Part shown: in pieces, positions 35,994-44,319 of the stretch
Layout of the letters: each line of letters opens with the position of its first letter
Numbering within the stretch: the stretch's first letter is position 1
Assembly (NCBI GenBank): GCA_035938175.1
Contig: DASZHD010000052.1
Coordinates: 1-64,000 of the forward strand
Length of the DNA stretch: 64,000 nt
Source of the DNA: DASRDE01 sp035938175
GTDB taxonomy: Bacteria > Vulcanimicrobiota > Vulcanimicrobiia > Vulcanimicrobiales > Vulcanimicrobiaceae
Direction of reading: 5' to 3'
Position numbers and translations under genes: made by a program
Notes under the pieces: model-generated
What the model was told of the DNA's origin: nothing
The model's database searches: none
The model's input: only the letters and a program-made list of their open reading frames with translations

Positions 35994-36428
35994 GTGTCCG
36001 TTACGCCGCAGCGCGGCCTTCCGCCGCGCGTTTATCTGCCGATCGTCATCGTCATTTGCGGCGCCTTCGTCGCATCAGTCGCTTGGCTCGTGCATCAGGG
36101 ATTCGCGACGGGCGGCTCCGTGTTCGGCAGCGGCTCGGGGTCAGCGAGCGCAGCCCGTGCCCCGACGGCCGGACCGCCCGCGGTCAACGTCGAGGGCGGC
36201 GGACCGCCCGCAACCGTTCGCGTACAACTCGCGCAGCTGCGCCAACGTATCGCGCGCAATCCGAAAGACGACGTGGCGCTTACGCAACTGGCGGACATGT
36301 ATTTGGCCGTCGGCAAATACTCGCAGGCCATCCCGTTTTACCGCCGCGCACTGACCGCCAATCCCAAGAACGTCGCCGCACAAGAGGGATTGAGCGAGGC
36401 GCAAGACGGGCTCAAAGGCACGCAATGA
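35994..36428 (+). CDS. Membrane-anchored TPR protein
   Basis: A 144-residue protein with one N-terminal membrane helix (VYLPIVIVICGAFVASVAWLV), a Gly/Ser/Ala-rich linker, and one to two tetratricopeptide repeats (about residues 77-140: DVALTQLADMYLAVGKYSQA, IPFYRRALTANPKN). It resembles CcmI-like or periplasmic assembly TPR proteins. A GTG start is used. Its 3' end overlaps the first M55 gene by four bases, so the three genes probably form an operon. Confidence 0.82.
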   Translation: MSVTPQRGLPPRVYLPIVIVICGAFVASVAWLVHQGFATGGSVFGSGSGSASAARAPTAGPPAVNVEGGGPPATVRVQLAQLRQRIARNPKDDVALTQLADMYLAVGKYSQAIPFYRRALTANPKNVAAQEGLSEAQDGLKGTQ

Positions 36429-37258
36429 AGCTGTATTTGTCGTGCGACATGGAAGGCACCGCGGCGGTCTGCAGCTGGATGCAATGCGATCCGTCCAACC
36501 GTGCGGAGTACCCCATCTACCGCAGGTACATGACGCAGGAAGTGCGCGCCGCGATCGACGGCGCGCGCGCGGCCGGCGTCCGAGACGTCGTCGTGAACGA
36601 TTCACACTGGGACATGCGGAATCTGCTTTGGGACGAACTGCCGCAGGACGTTCGCGTGATTTCCGGATCCCGCAAGCCGTTCTCTATGACGCAAGGCCTG
36701 GGAGCGGGATTCGACGGCGCCTTCTTTACCGGCTATCACGCCCGCTCCGGCGATGAAAACGGCGTGCTGGCGCACACATATACAGCGGATACGATCTACA
36801 ACGTGCGCGTCAACGGCGTGACGTGCAGCGAAGCGCTCCTGAACGCGGCGATGTGCGGGCACTACGGTATTCCGCTTCTGCTGATCACCGGCGACAGCGT
36901 CGTCGTCGAGCACGTTCGCGAACATCTCCCGTGGGTAACGGCGGTAACCGTGAAACACGGCATCGGCCATTATTCCACCGAGTCGATGACGCCGGCCGCC
37001 GCGCAAGCCGCCATTCGTGAAGCTGCGGCCCGGGCGATACGGAATATCGGCTCCGCGAAGCCCTTCACGTTCGAACCGCCGATTACGCTGGAAATCGACA
37101 CCACGCGCGTGGAGCAGGCTGATTTCATCGAACTCATGCCCGGATTCGATCGCATCGCGGGCCGGACGCTGCGCTTTGAAGCCGCCGACTACACGGAAGC
37201 ATTCCGCGCATTCGTCGCCGCGTTCCGGCTCGGCGGCGGAGCCAACGCGACCGCGTGA
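36425..37258 (+). CDS. M55 family D-aminopeptidase (first of tandem pair)
   Basis: A DppA-like metallo-D-aminopeptidase of 277 residues. The zinc-binding opening is LSCDMEGTA (Asp/Glu), and DSHWDMRNL, FFTGYHAR, HTYTA and LLITGDSVVVEH carry further ligands and the active site. Known relatives release D-Ala or other residues from D-amino-acid peptides. It overlaps the TPR gene upstream and is GTGA-coupled to its paralogue. It may help recycle peptidoglycan peptides. Confidence 0.92.
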   Translation: MKLYLSCDMEGTAAVCSWMQCDPSNRAEYPIYRRYMTQEVRAAIDGARAAGVRDVVVNDSHWDMRNLLWDELPQDVRVISGSRKPFSMTQGLGAGFDGAFFTGYHARSGDENGVLAHTYTADTIYNVRVNGVTCSEALLNAAMCGHYGIPLLLITGDSVVVEHVREHLPWVTAVTVKHGIGHYSTESMTPAAAQAAIREAAARAIRNIGSAKPFTFEPPITLEIDTTRVEQADFIELMPGFDRIAGRTLRFEAADYTEAFRAFVAAFRLGGGANATA

Positions 37259-38091
37259 ACGTCTACATCTCGTGCGACATGGAAGGCGTGGCCGGCGTTT
37301 GCAGCTGGCAGCAGGTCGATGCGCGCGGCTACCATCCCGAATATTTCATCTACCGGCGCTACATGACCGCCGAGGTGCGAGCCGCTATCGAAGGCGCGCG
37401 AGAGGCCGGCGCGACCGGTATACTGATAAACGACTCGCACGGCCCGATGCGCAACCTGCTGCTCGACGAACTGCCGGACGACGTTCGCATCTTGTTCGGC
37501 AACCGCAAGCCGCTTTCCATGACGCAGGGATTGAACCGCGAGTACGGCGGCGTCTTTTTCACCGGGTATCACGGCGCAATCGGCGATGCGGACGCTACGC
37601 TCTGTCACACCTACACGCCATCGGTCGTGTATAACGTCTTCGTGAACGGGATGCGCTGCAGCGAAGCGACGTTGAATGCGGCGGTGGCCGGTTTTTACGG
37701 CGTTCCGGTGTTGCTGATTACCGGCGACAGCGTCACCGTCGAGTCCGCGAAAACGCAAATGCCGTGGATTACCGGCGTCGTCGTGAAGGACAGCATCGGC
37801 AACTACAGCGTCGATTCCATCTCGCCCGCGGCGGCGCAATCGGCGATCCGTGAAGGCGCGGCGCGCGCGGTACGCGACGCCTCGCGCGCAAAGCCGTTCG
37901 TCTTCGAGCCCCCGATCGCTCTCGAACTCGACGTGACGCGCGTCGAGCAAGCAGACTGGATCGCCGTCATCCCGGGGTTCGAGCGCGTAAACGAGCGGCG
38001 CGTGCGATTCACTCACCGCGATTACCCGACGGTTTTTCGGGCTTTCGTGGCCGCTTTCAGAATGGGGGCCCTCGCCGATCAGCCGGCTTGA
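37255..38091 (+). CDS. M55 family D-aminopeptidase (second of tandem pair)
   Basis: A 278-residue paralogue of the preceding gene, with the same landmarks in the same order: ISCDMEGVAGV, NDSHGPMRNLL, FFTGYHGAIGD, HTYTPS and LLITGDSVTVES. The GTG start overlaps the upstream stop. Many positions differ, so the duplication is not recent; distinct substrate preference is likely. M55 enzymes form ring-shaped decamers in known cases, so mixed assemblies are possible. Confidence 0.92.
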   Translation: MNVYISCDMEGVAGVCSWQQVDARGYHPEYFIYRRYMTAEVRAAIEGAREAGATGILINDSHGPMRNLLLDELPDDVRILFGNRKPLSMTQGLNREYGGVFFTGYHGAIGDADATLCHTYTPSVVYNVFVNGMRCSEATLNAAVAGFYGVPVLLITGDSVTVESAKTQMPWITGVVVKDSIGNYSVDSISPAAAQSAIREGAARAVRDASRAKPFVFEPPIALELDVTRVEQADWIAVIPGFERVNERRVRFTHRDYPTVFRAFVAAFRMGALADQPA

Positions 38092-38116
38092 CACGGGGCC
38101 GAAACCCCTGTACAGT
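38088..38116 (+). promoter_or_regulatory. Sigma-70-type promoter for the ABC-F gene
   Basis: A perfect TTGACA (38088-38093) is spaced by 17 bases from TACAGT (38111-38116), four of six matches to the -10 consensus. The -35 box overlaps the stop of the M55 gene. It is one of the better promoter matches noticed in the window. Confidence 0.62.
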
Positions 38117-38125
38117 AAGCCGCGA

Positions 38126-38180
38126 AATGCGTAAGTAACGACGTCCTCGCGTACTATCACTCGCTCGATGGAGTCGTTAC
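38126..38180 (+). promoter_or_regulatory. Leader with mini-ORF and inverted repeat before ABC-F
   Basis: The leader contains a three-codon frame, ATG CGT AAG TAA (38127-38138). An 8-base perfect inverted repeat follows, GTAACGAC (38135-38142) with GTCGTTAC (38173-38180). Its right arm abuts GGAG (38170-38173), the only ribosome-site candidate, and ends three bases before the ABC-F ATG. The layout suggests translational attenuation. Confidence 0.4.
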
Positions 38181-38183
38181 GTC

Positions 38184-39608
38184 ATGTCATCGCCAAAAGC
38201 ACCGGCGCGCATCGCCCTTCACGATCTTTCGTATAATCATCCGGACGGCACCGGCGTTTTTTCGCACCTCTCGCTTGCAATCGAGCGCGGCGTACGCTTC
38301 GGCTTGGTCGGTGAGAACGGCAGCGGAAAAACGACTCTGCTGGAAATCATCGCCGGAAAGCTGCAGCCGCAACGCGGTCGCGTGGAGGTGCGCGGCACGC
38401 TCGCGTACGTTCCGCAGCGTGAAGCCGTGCCGCTAGATACGGACGCCGCCGTCTGGAGCACCATGAGCGGCGGCGAACGCATGCGGGCGCGGCTGTTGCA
38501 GGCGACGAGGCATTCACCGGCGTGGCTGTTGCTGGACGAGCCGACCAACCATCTCGACGCTGCCGGAAAAGCGTTCGTGCACCGCACGATCCGCGAGCGC
38601 TCGGGCGGCCTGATCGCCGCGTCCCACGATCGCGGGCTGCTCGCGCTCGTCGATGAGATTCTCGAAATACGCGGCGGCGTCGTACGCCGCTATGCGATGC
38701 CTTTCGCCGCTTACGAGGCACGGCGCGCCGTGGAAGACGCGGCGGCGCAAACGTCGTACGCGTCGGCGCAGGCGCGCGTCAAGCGCGAGCGCCGGGATAT
38801 GCAAGACGCGCTCCGGCGTGCGGCGCGATCGCAATCCGGCGGGCGGAAGAGTGCCCTGAAAACCGGTGTGAGCAAGATGCAGCGCGGAGCGATGCAGCGG
38901 TCGGCGCAGCAGTCAGCCGGACGCGAATTGCAAACGCACGCCTCGCGCGTCGCTTCCGCGCAGCTGCAACGGGATGCATTGCGCGGCCGCGTTTTCAGCC
39001 CGCTTTCAGTCGCGATCGATCTCCGCGGTGCCGCGGTGCCGGCGCGTAAGGTCGTGGCGCGCTGCGAGCGCTTCAACCCGGTATTCGAAGACGGCCCGGT
39101 GCTTTGGAAGCAGCCGCTGAGTCTGGAAATTCTGGGGCCGCAGCGGCTGCACGTTGCCGGCGCAAACGGCAGCGGAAAAACGCTACTCCTGCGGCACTTG
39201 TACCAGACGGCGCTCGTACCGGCGGCCTACCTCGATCAAGACCTTTCGTTGCTCGACGCGCGAGCATCGCTCGCCGAAGCCATGCGCAATGCCGCACCGG
39301 CGATGCCCGAACACGAGCGGCGCATTCGTTTGGGACGGCTGGGATTCGAGCAGGAACGCGCGCTCGTGAAGATTGGATCCTTGAGCGGCGGCGAACGCGT
39401 CCGCGCGGCGTTTGGCGTGCTCTTTGCCGGCCGGGCACCGCAGCTGCTGGTTTTGGACGAGCCCACGAATACGTTGGATGCCGCCGCGGTCGACGAACTG
39501 GTTGAAGCCCTTTGCGCTTACGGCGGTGCCTTGGCCGTTGCGTCGCACGACCGATCGTTTATCGATCGCATCGACGCATCGCACGTCGTGGAACTTCCGG
39601 TGCGCTAG
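38184..39608 (+). CDS. ABC-F family ATPase
   Basis: A soluble 474-residue protein with two ABC nucleotide-binding domains and no membrane part. Domain 1: GENGSGKT (43-50), MSGGERMRARL, LLLDEPTNHLD. Domain 2: GANGSGKT, LSGGERVRAAF, LVLDEPTNTLD. The basic, Ala/Arg-rich linker between them (YASAQARVKRERRDMQDAL) is the P-site tRNA interaction motif region. ABC-F proteins bind the ribosome, and some protect it from antibiotics. It has its own promoter and a leader that may regulate it. Confidence 0.92.
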   Translation: MSSPKAPARIALHDLSYNHPDGTGVFSHLSLAIERGVRFGLVGENGSGKTTLLEIIAGKLQPQRGRVEVRGTLAYVPQREAVPLDTDAAVWSTMSGGERMRARLLQATRHSPAWLLLDEPTNHLDAAGKAFVHRTIRERSGGLIAASHDRGLLALVDEILEIRGGVVRRYAMPFAAYEARRAVEDAAAQTSYASAQARVKRERRDMQDALRRAARSQSGGRKSALKTGVSKMQRGAMQRSAQQSAGRELQTHASRVASAQLQRDALRGRVFSPLSVAIDLRGAAVPARKVVARCERFNPVFEDGPVLWKQPLSLEILGPQRLHVAGANGSGKTLLLRHLYQTALVPAAYLDQDLSLLDARASLAEAMRNAAPAMPEHERRIRLGRLGFEQERALVKIGSLSGGERVRAAFGVLFAGRAPQLLVLDEPTNTLDAAAVDELVEALCAYGGALAVASHDRSFIDRIDASHVVELPVR

Positions 39609-39994
39609 CCCGAAGATCGCGCGCCGACGAGCGCCCCGCCGACGAATGCACCTACACCACTCAAGATCGCGTTGGCATACGGATACCACCCGGGGTACGG
39701 CGACGGCGCCCGATGCTGCACCAACGCGCTCACCAGCACGGTAACGGAAAAGATCGAGAGCCCGAGCGCTCCCGCATGTGCGAGCGGGCGGCTCTGCGCG
39801 ACGCGCGCCGCTACCGCGCCGCCTGCGGCTGCCGCGACGAACGTCGTCAATTCACCGGAGATCAGCAGCGAGCTTCCGGTGCGCAAATTCGCGGCAGCAG
39901 CGGCAGCAAACGCTCCGCCGATTTCCAAAATCAGGAAGGTGAGATAGCCGAGAAAGACCGCGAGAACCGTCCGCGCAGGCGATGGAGAGGTCAA
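39605..39994 (-). CDS. Small integral membrane protein
   Basis: A 129-residue protein with about four hydrophobic segments (for example VLAVFLGYLTFLILEIGGAF and AILSGVGAFVGGALVGA). The start is taken as TTG at 39994, which overlaps the stop of the LeuA-like gene as TTGA; the longer frame upstream is only a shadow of that gene. No family recognised. The 3' end is convergent with the ABC-F gene, overlapping by four bases. Confidence 0.7.
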   Translation of the reverse strand: MTSPSPARTVLAVFLGYLTFLILEIGGAFAAAAAANLRTGSSLLISGELTTFVAAAAGGAVAARVAQSRPLAHAGALGLSIFSVTVLVSALVQHRAPSPYPGWYPYANAILSGVGAFVGGALVGARSSG

Positions 39995-41394
39995 CCCGCG
40001 ACGGCTTCCTTCTTCGATGCACCGATTGCGATGGCAATCTGCGTCACTTCGTCCGCGCCGATCGACAACTGCCGCATGGCGCGCTCGTATGCTTCGATCG
40101 TTTCCACGCTCTTGCTGCTTGCGGCTCGCTCTTCCCGAAGCCGTTTGATTTCTTCCGTGACGCGATGCGCGAGTTCCGGCGTGAGCTGCACGCCCGCCGC
40201 TGCCAGCGCATCCGCATTTTTGCGAAGCGTATCTTCCACCAGCGAAACGCCGGAATGTTTTCCGAACACCCACGACATTTCGCCGCCGACGAGCTGTGCC
40301 GGAACCGCTTCGTACATGCGCCGGTCGATGAGCATTGCGTGCGTATGGATGCCGGACTCGTGAGCGAAGACTTTCTCGCCGATGATCGGCTCGTGCTGCT
40401 GGATCGGGATCCCGCTCACGCGTTCCATAAAGCGCGCCAGTTCGCGCAGTTTCTGGTATTGGAAGCCGGGCAGTTCGACGCCGTACAGCACGTTGAGCGC
40501 GGTAACGAATTCGTGCAGCTTCACGTTGCCGGCGCGCTCGCCGTACCCGTTCGCCGTAACGGAAACGACTTTGAAGCCGCACGATACGGCGGTGATCGCA
40601 TTGATCGTCCCCAAGCCGTAGTCGTTGTGGAAGTGGCAGACCATCGGTAAACCCTTGGGCATCGCATCGACGATCCGCCTGCAGTACCAGCGCGCAGCTT
40701 CCGGCGTCAAACAGCCGACGGTATCGGGCCAGGCAGGCCGTTCGCCGCCCGCCGCGAGGCTTGCCTTGAAGTATTCGATGAAGTAGTCCACGTCGCCGCG
40801 GCTTCCGTCCTCCGCGCCGAACTCGACGTGCTGCACGCCTTTGCTGCGCGCGTACCGTATCGCATCACATTGTAACTTGATGTTTGCTTGCCGGTAAAAC
40901 GAAAGCGGCAGATCCAGCCACTCCGACTCGTCGCGGCCCTCCAATTTCAGCAGCGTCTTGCCGATCTTGTACTTCAAATGCAGATCGCTGCCGCTCGTGA
41001 AAATGAAGAACGTCACGTCCGCCGGCGCGACGCCGATCTCTTCGAGCGTCGAGACCGTAACGTCGATGTCTTTGGGATTGCTCCGGCACATGACGACGAT
41101 CTCGACGTTGCCCAGGTCTCCGCGGCGCTTGCCTTCCATGACGAGCTGCAACGTTTTGCGATCGCCCGCCGAGGCCGCGGGAAAGCCAACGCTCATGATG
41201 TGCACGCCGACCGCCGCAAGGTGTTGTGCAATTTCGTACTTCTGCTCGGGCGTGAAGCATACGCCCGGCATCTGTTCTCCGTCGCGCAGCGTTTCGTCGT
41301 AGATCCGGATCTGCGCCGGATCGGGAAACGGCAGGTCTTTGGTGAATTCGCGCGGATTTCGAATGAGCCGCTCGATCGGTTCCCGGAACTCCAT
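39991..41394 (-). CDS. LeuA/homocitrate synthase-like enzyme (DRE-TIM metallolyase)
   Basis: A 467-residue Claisen-condensing enzyme. The acetyl-CoA/metal site is IYDETLRDGEQMPGVCF; HFHNDYGLG carries metal-binding His residues; NGYGERAGN and FAHESGIHTH complete the barrel. No clear LeuA allosteric domain is present; the C-terminus is a short helical tail. It could be 2-isopropylmalate synthase, homocitrate synthase or Re-type citrate synthase, which share this fold. The ATG at 41394 has GAGG five bases before it and is preferred to a GTG at 41427. Confidence 0.88.
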   Translation of the reverse strand: MEFREPIERLIRNPREFTKDLPFPDPAQIRIYDETLRDGEQMPGVCFTPEQKYEIAQHLAAVGVHIMSVGFPAASAGDRKTLQLVMEGKRRGDLGNVEIVVMCRSNPKDIDVTVSTLEEIGVAPADVTFFIFTSGSDLHLKYKIGKTLLKLEGRDESEWLDLPLSFYRQANIKLQCDAIRYARSKGVQHVEFGAEDGSRGDVDYFIEYFKASLAAGGERPAWPDTVGCLTPEAARWYCRRIVDAMPKGLPMVCHFHNDYGLGTINAITAVSCGFKVVSVTANGYGERAGNVKLHEFVTALNVLYGVELPGFQYQKLRELARFMERVSGIPIQQHEPIIGEKVFAHESGIHTHAMLIDRRMYEAVPAQLVGGEMSWVFGKHSGVSLVEDTLRKNADALAAAGVQLTPELAHRVTEEIKRLREERAASSKSVETIEAYERAMRQLSIGADEVTQIAIAIGASKKEAVAG

Positions 41395-41446
41395 CGTAAC
41401 CTCGTCCTTCTCGGCTTGTTCTTCCACCCGCGGGCCGGCCGCTACT

Positions 41447-42763
41447 TCACACGATCTCGTCGCGCGGAATGAGGCCGGCGTCCGCTGCAGCGCTGGAGTG
41501 CGCGCGGCGGCTGTACACGCGAAGTTCGGAGATGTCGCGCGGAAACAGCAATTCGAGCGTCCAATCGAATGCGACGCGCAGCTTCCGGTCCAAGCCGGGC
41601 AGCCGCGAGAGATAGTAACTGCGCCACAGGAACCATGCCGGAAAACCGGTCAGTACGCGGTCTCCCGGCAATTGCGCCACCGCTTTGCGCGCGCCCAGCG
41701 AAGCCATCATTCCCAGCGCACTGTAGTCGAACGGCTTGGTCGGCTTGCCGCGCAAGGTCGCGACGATGTTTGCGGCCAGTACGGGTCCTTCGCGAATCGC
41801 ATGCTGCGCCGTCGGCGGATAGAATCCGCCCTGGCCGTTCGGAATCGCCGCACAGTCGCCCAAAGCCCAAAATCCCGGATGTCCGGCCACGCTCATGTCG
41901 CGTTCGACCGCAATCGTGCCGTGTTTACCGCGCGGTAAATCGCCCGTAATCGCAATCGAACGCGGCTTGACGCCGGCGCTCCAGACGATCGTTTTCGTTT
42001 CTATGCGGCGCCCGCTGGAAAGCTCCAAACCGTTGTCGTCCGCGCCCTTCACGCCGTCGCCGGTGATCACCGTAACGCCGCGGCGTTTCAGATCGCTGAG
42101 CGAATACTCTCCCATGCGCGCCGGCAGGCCCGGCAGCAGCACCGCTCCACCCTCCACCAGCACGATATTGACGTCCTCGTGGCGCACGTGCGGAAAAAAG
42201 CGCAGTACGCTGTGAAACAGCTCCACCATCTCGCCGGCCGCTTCGACGCCGGTGAAACCACCGCCGACGACGACCAGCGTCAGCAGGCGTTTTCGTTCGG
42301 CGTCGTCGGGAATCGTGTCGGCCAATTCCAACAGCCACATGAAGCGGTTGCGCAGAATGCCGGCGTCTTCCAGCGTTTTCAACGCGAATACCCGCTCGGC
42401 GACTCCGGGAAGATCGAACGTCGAGGTGGCAGCGCCGATCGCAATCACGACGTGATCGAACGCGATCGACTCGTTGTCACCGCTGAGCGTGTGCGTGAAC
42501 GCGACGGTTTTCTGCGCTACGTTCAAACCCGTCACGTCGGCGAGCACGAAGCGCGTGCGGCGCAGTTGCGAGCGTATCGGCGTCACGATGTGACGTACGT
42601 CCAACGCGCCGGAGCTCACTTCGGGCAGCATCGGCGTGAAGAGCGAAAAATTTTCGCGGCTGATCAGCACGAGCTCGGCTTCGTCTTTGCGCAACAGTTT
42701 TTCAAGGCGCTGCGCCGCCGCTATTGCGGCAAATCCGCCGCCCAATATCACTATCCGCTTCAC
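41447..42763 (-). CDS. Type II NADH:quinone oxidoreductase
   Basis: A 438-residue flavoprotein that passes electrons from NADH to quinone without pumping protons. It has two dinucleotide-binding loops: RIVILGGGFAAIAAAQRL at the N-terminus (FAD) and LVVVGGGFTGVEAAGEM (NADH). WALGDCAAIPN and YPPTAQHAIREG follow, with an amphipathic C-terminal end that probably binds the membrane. The GTG at 42763 places the FAD loop right at the start, as expected. It is divergent from the M50 gene. Confidence 0.94.
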   Translation of the reverse strand: MKRIVILGGGFAAIAAAQRLEKLLRKDEAELVLISRENFSLFTPMLPEVSSGALDVRHIVTPIRSQLRRTRFVLADVTGLNVAQKTVAFTHTLSGDNESIAFDHVVIAIGAATSTFDLPGVAERVFALKTLEDAGILRNRFMWLLELADTIPDDAERKRLLTLVVVGGGFTGVEAAGEMVELFHSVLRFFPHVRHEDVNIVLVEGGAVLLPGLPARMGEYSLSDLKRRGVTVITGDGVKGADDNGLELSSGRRIETKTIVWSAGVKPRSIAITGDLPRGKHGTIAVERDMSVAGHPGFWALGDCAAIPNGQGGFYPPTAQHAIREGPVLAANIVATLRGKPTKPFDYSALGMMASLGARKAVAQLPGDRVLTGFPAWFLWRSYYLSRLPGLDRKLRVAFDWTLELLFPRDISELRVYSRRAHSSAAADAGLIPRDEIV

Positions 42764-42855
42764 GATGGCGCGTACGTTCTGCGCCACGGTGGATGTTCCG
42801 GCGTACAGCCAAGCGGCGCCGGAACTCTCTACACACTGCCGAAGTACAACGTATC

Positions 42856-43746
42856 GTGAACGACCCCAAAAACACCGGATGGGCCGAGCGCCCGGAAAAC
42901 AAGCAGTACGACGTAACGGAGGGCGACTATCTCCCGCCGGAACAGAAGCCGCGCGCGCAGGGCGGCACCGCAAAAGGTCTGGGAGCGGCCGGCGTGGGCG
43001 CGGCGGTGCTGCTCGCGAAATTCAAATCCGTTCTGCTGATTCTGCTCAATCTCAAATGGGCGCTCGCCTTCCTAAAGATTTTTTGGTACGGCGGATCGTT
43101 CTTCATCTCGCTATTTTTTTACGCGATGTTTTGGGGCTGGAAATTCGGGCTCGTCTTCCTCTTGATGATCTTGGCGCACGAGATGGGCCATTACGTCACG
43201 ATCCGCAATTACGGGCTCCCGGCGCGGTTGCCGGTGTTCGTGCCGTTCATGGGCGCGTACACGGTCGGCGGCGTGCCGCAGAATTTGGAGCACGACGCGT
43301 ACATCGCGCTCGCCGGTCCGTTGACAGGGCTCGGCGTTTCGGCCGCGTGTTTTGCGTACGGGTTACAGATTCACGAACCGTTCTGGCTGATGGCGGCAAA
43401 CGTCGGCGCGTTTATCAATCTCTTCAATATGATTCCCGCACTGCCGTTCGACGGCGGACGGATCGCCGGCGCTCTTTCACCGGTGCTCTGGGTCGCCGGG
43501 TTCGTGTTGTTCATCGGTTTGTCGCTATGGCTGCATATTCCGTTGTTTTTCATTTTGCTGTTCGGCCTGCTAGCGCTGCCGAGCGCGATTGCGGGTTTCC
43601 GCGGATACGTCGATCCACGGTATGCAACGATGACGCCCGCGGCAAAGATCCGCGTGGGCCTGTGGTATTTGGGAACGATGTTCGCGTTGTTCTACATAAT
43701 GAGCGCGTCGCATGTGACGGTCCCGCAGCACGTGCTGCACGTGTAA
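42856..43746 (+). CDS. M50 (site-2 protease-like) membrane metalloprotease
   Basis: A polytopic protein of 296 residues. The zinc motif is HEMGH (108-112) in a membrane helix, with the second signature NMIPALPFDGG (191-201). A soluble N-terminal arm (about 40 residues, Pro/Lys/Glu rich) precedes the first helix. GTG 42856 is the likely start. Such proteases cleave transmembrane substrates, for example anti-sigma factors, but some relatives are inactive or have housekeeping roles. A hypothetical gene follows after six bases. Confidence 0.9.
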   Translation: MNDPKNTGWAERPENKQYDVTEGDYLPPEQKPRAQGGTAKGLGAAGVGAAVLLAKFKSVLLILLNLKWALAFLKIFWYGGSFFISLFFYAMFWGWKFGLVFLLMILAHEMGHYVTIRNYGLPARLPVFVPFMGAYTVGGVPQNLEHDAYIALAGPLTGLGVSAACFAYGLQIHEPFWLMAANVGAFINLFNMIPALPFDGGRIAGALSPVLWVAGFVLFIGLSLWLHIPLFFILLFGLLALPSAIAGFRGYVDPRYATMTPAAKIRVGLWYLGTMFALFYIMSASHVTVPQHVLHV

Positions 43747-43752
43747 CGGAAG

Positions 43753-44319
43753 ATGAGCGATCGGCCTCCGGATTTCGCCATGCTGCGCGCCGTGGAGATT
43801 CTGGCGCAAATGCACGACCGCGCGCGCCGTCAATCGAACGTTCCGCCTGCGCCGCTCGATCGTCCCGTAATTCTGCATAGCCCAAATCTCACGATCGATC
43901 TGCGCGCGACGACGAAGGCGCAAATCGAACGCGAACTCGGAATCGGATTCAGCTATCCGGCGCGAGGCTGGCACACGTACGCCACGAAGGAAGGCTCCGT
44001 GCGGTGTCTGCTGAGCCTGTTTTACCGCGACGCCGCGCTGGTTGCGGTCGAGCTCTACACCCCCAGAAGCGATCGCGCGCCGAATCTTCAAGCGCGCGAC
44101 CTCGGCGGCTTCCGTTTGGAACCGGGTGGAATTGCGATCGGCACGAGCGCCCAAGCGATTCCGCAAACGTTCACTGAGGCAGTGGGCGGCCCAGGAAAAG
44201 TCGTGTACGATCGCGCGTTCGAAGCGCGATTTCCGGGAGGCGTCGCGTATGCCATGGCACGGCGCGGCACGATCGAACGGTTAACGCTGTACGCCGATTT
44301 GCGCAAGAACGCGGCATAA
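43753..44319 (+). CDS. Hypothetical protein (188 residues)
   Basis: A soluble protein of 188 residues with no signal peptide and no family I recognise. It has mixed alpha/beta composition with a TIDLRATTKAQIERELGIGF segment and a GIAIGTSAQAIPQTFTEAVGG segment, possibly two copies of a short motif (a 'rate/degree' type repeat). It lies between the M50 protease and the GT87-like gene and probably shares their transcript: six bases from the former, overlapping the latter. Confidence 0.72.
   Translation: MSDRPPDFAMLRAVEILAQMHDRARRQSNVPPAPLDRPVILHSPNLTIDLRATTKAQIERELGIGFSYPARGWHTYATKEGSVRCLLSLFYRDAALVAVELYTPRSDRAPNLQARDLGGFRLEPGGIAIGTSAQAIPQTFTEAVGGPGKVVYDRAFEARFPGGVAYAMARRGTIERLTLYADLRKNAA

Noticed and set aside
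39605..40582. 325-codon version of the small membrane protein
   Set aside because: Its first two thirds are an out-of-frame shadow of the LeuA-like gene; only the last 129 codons are membrane-protein-like and begin at a TTG overlapping that gene's stop.
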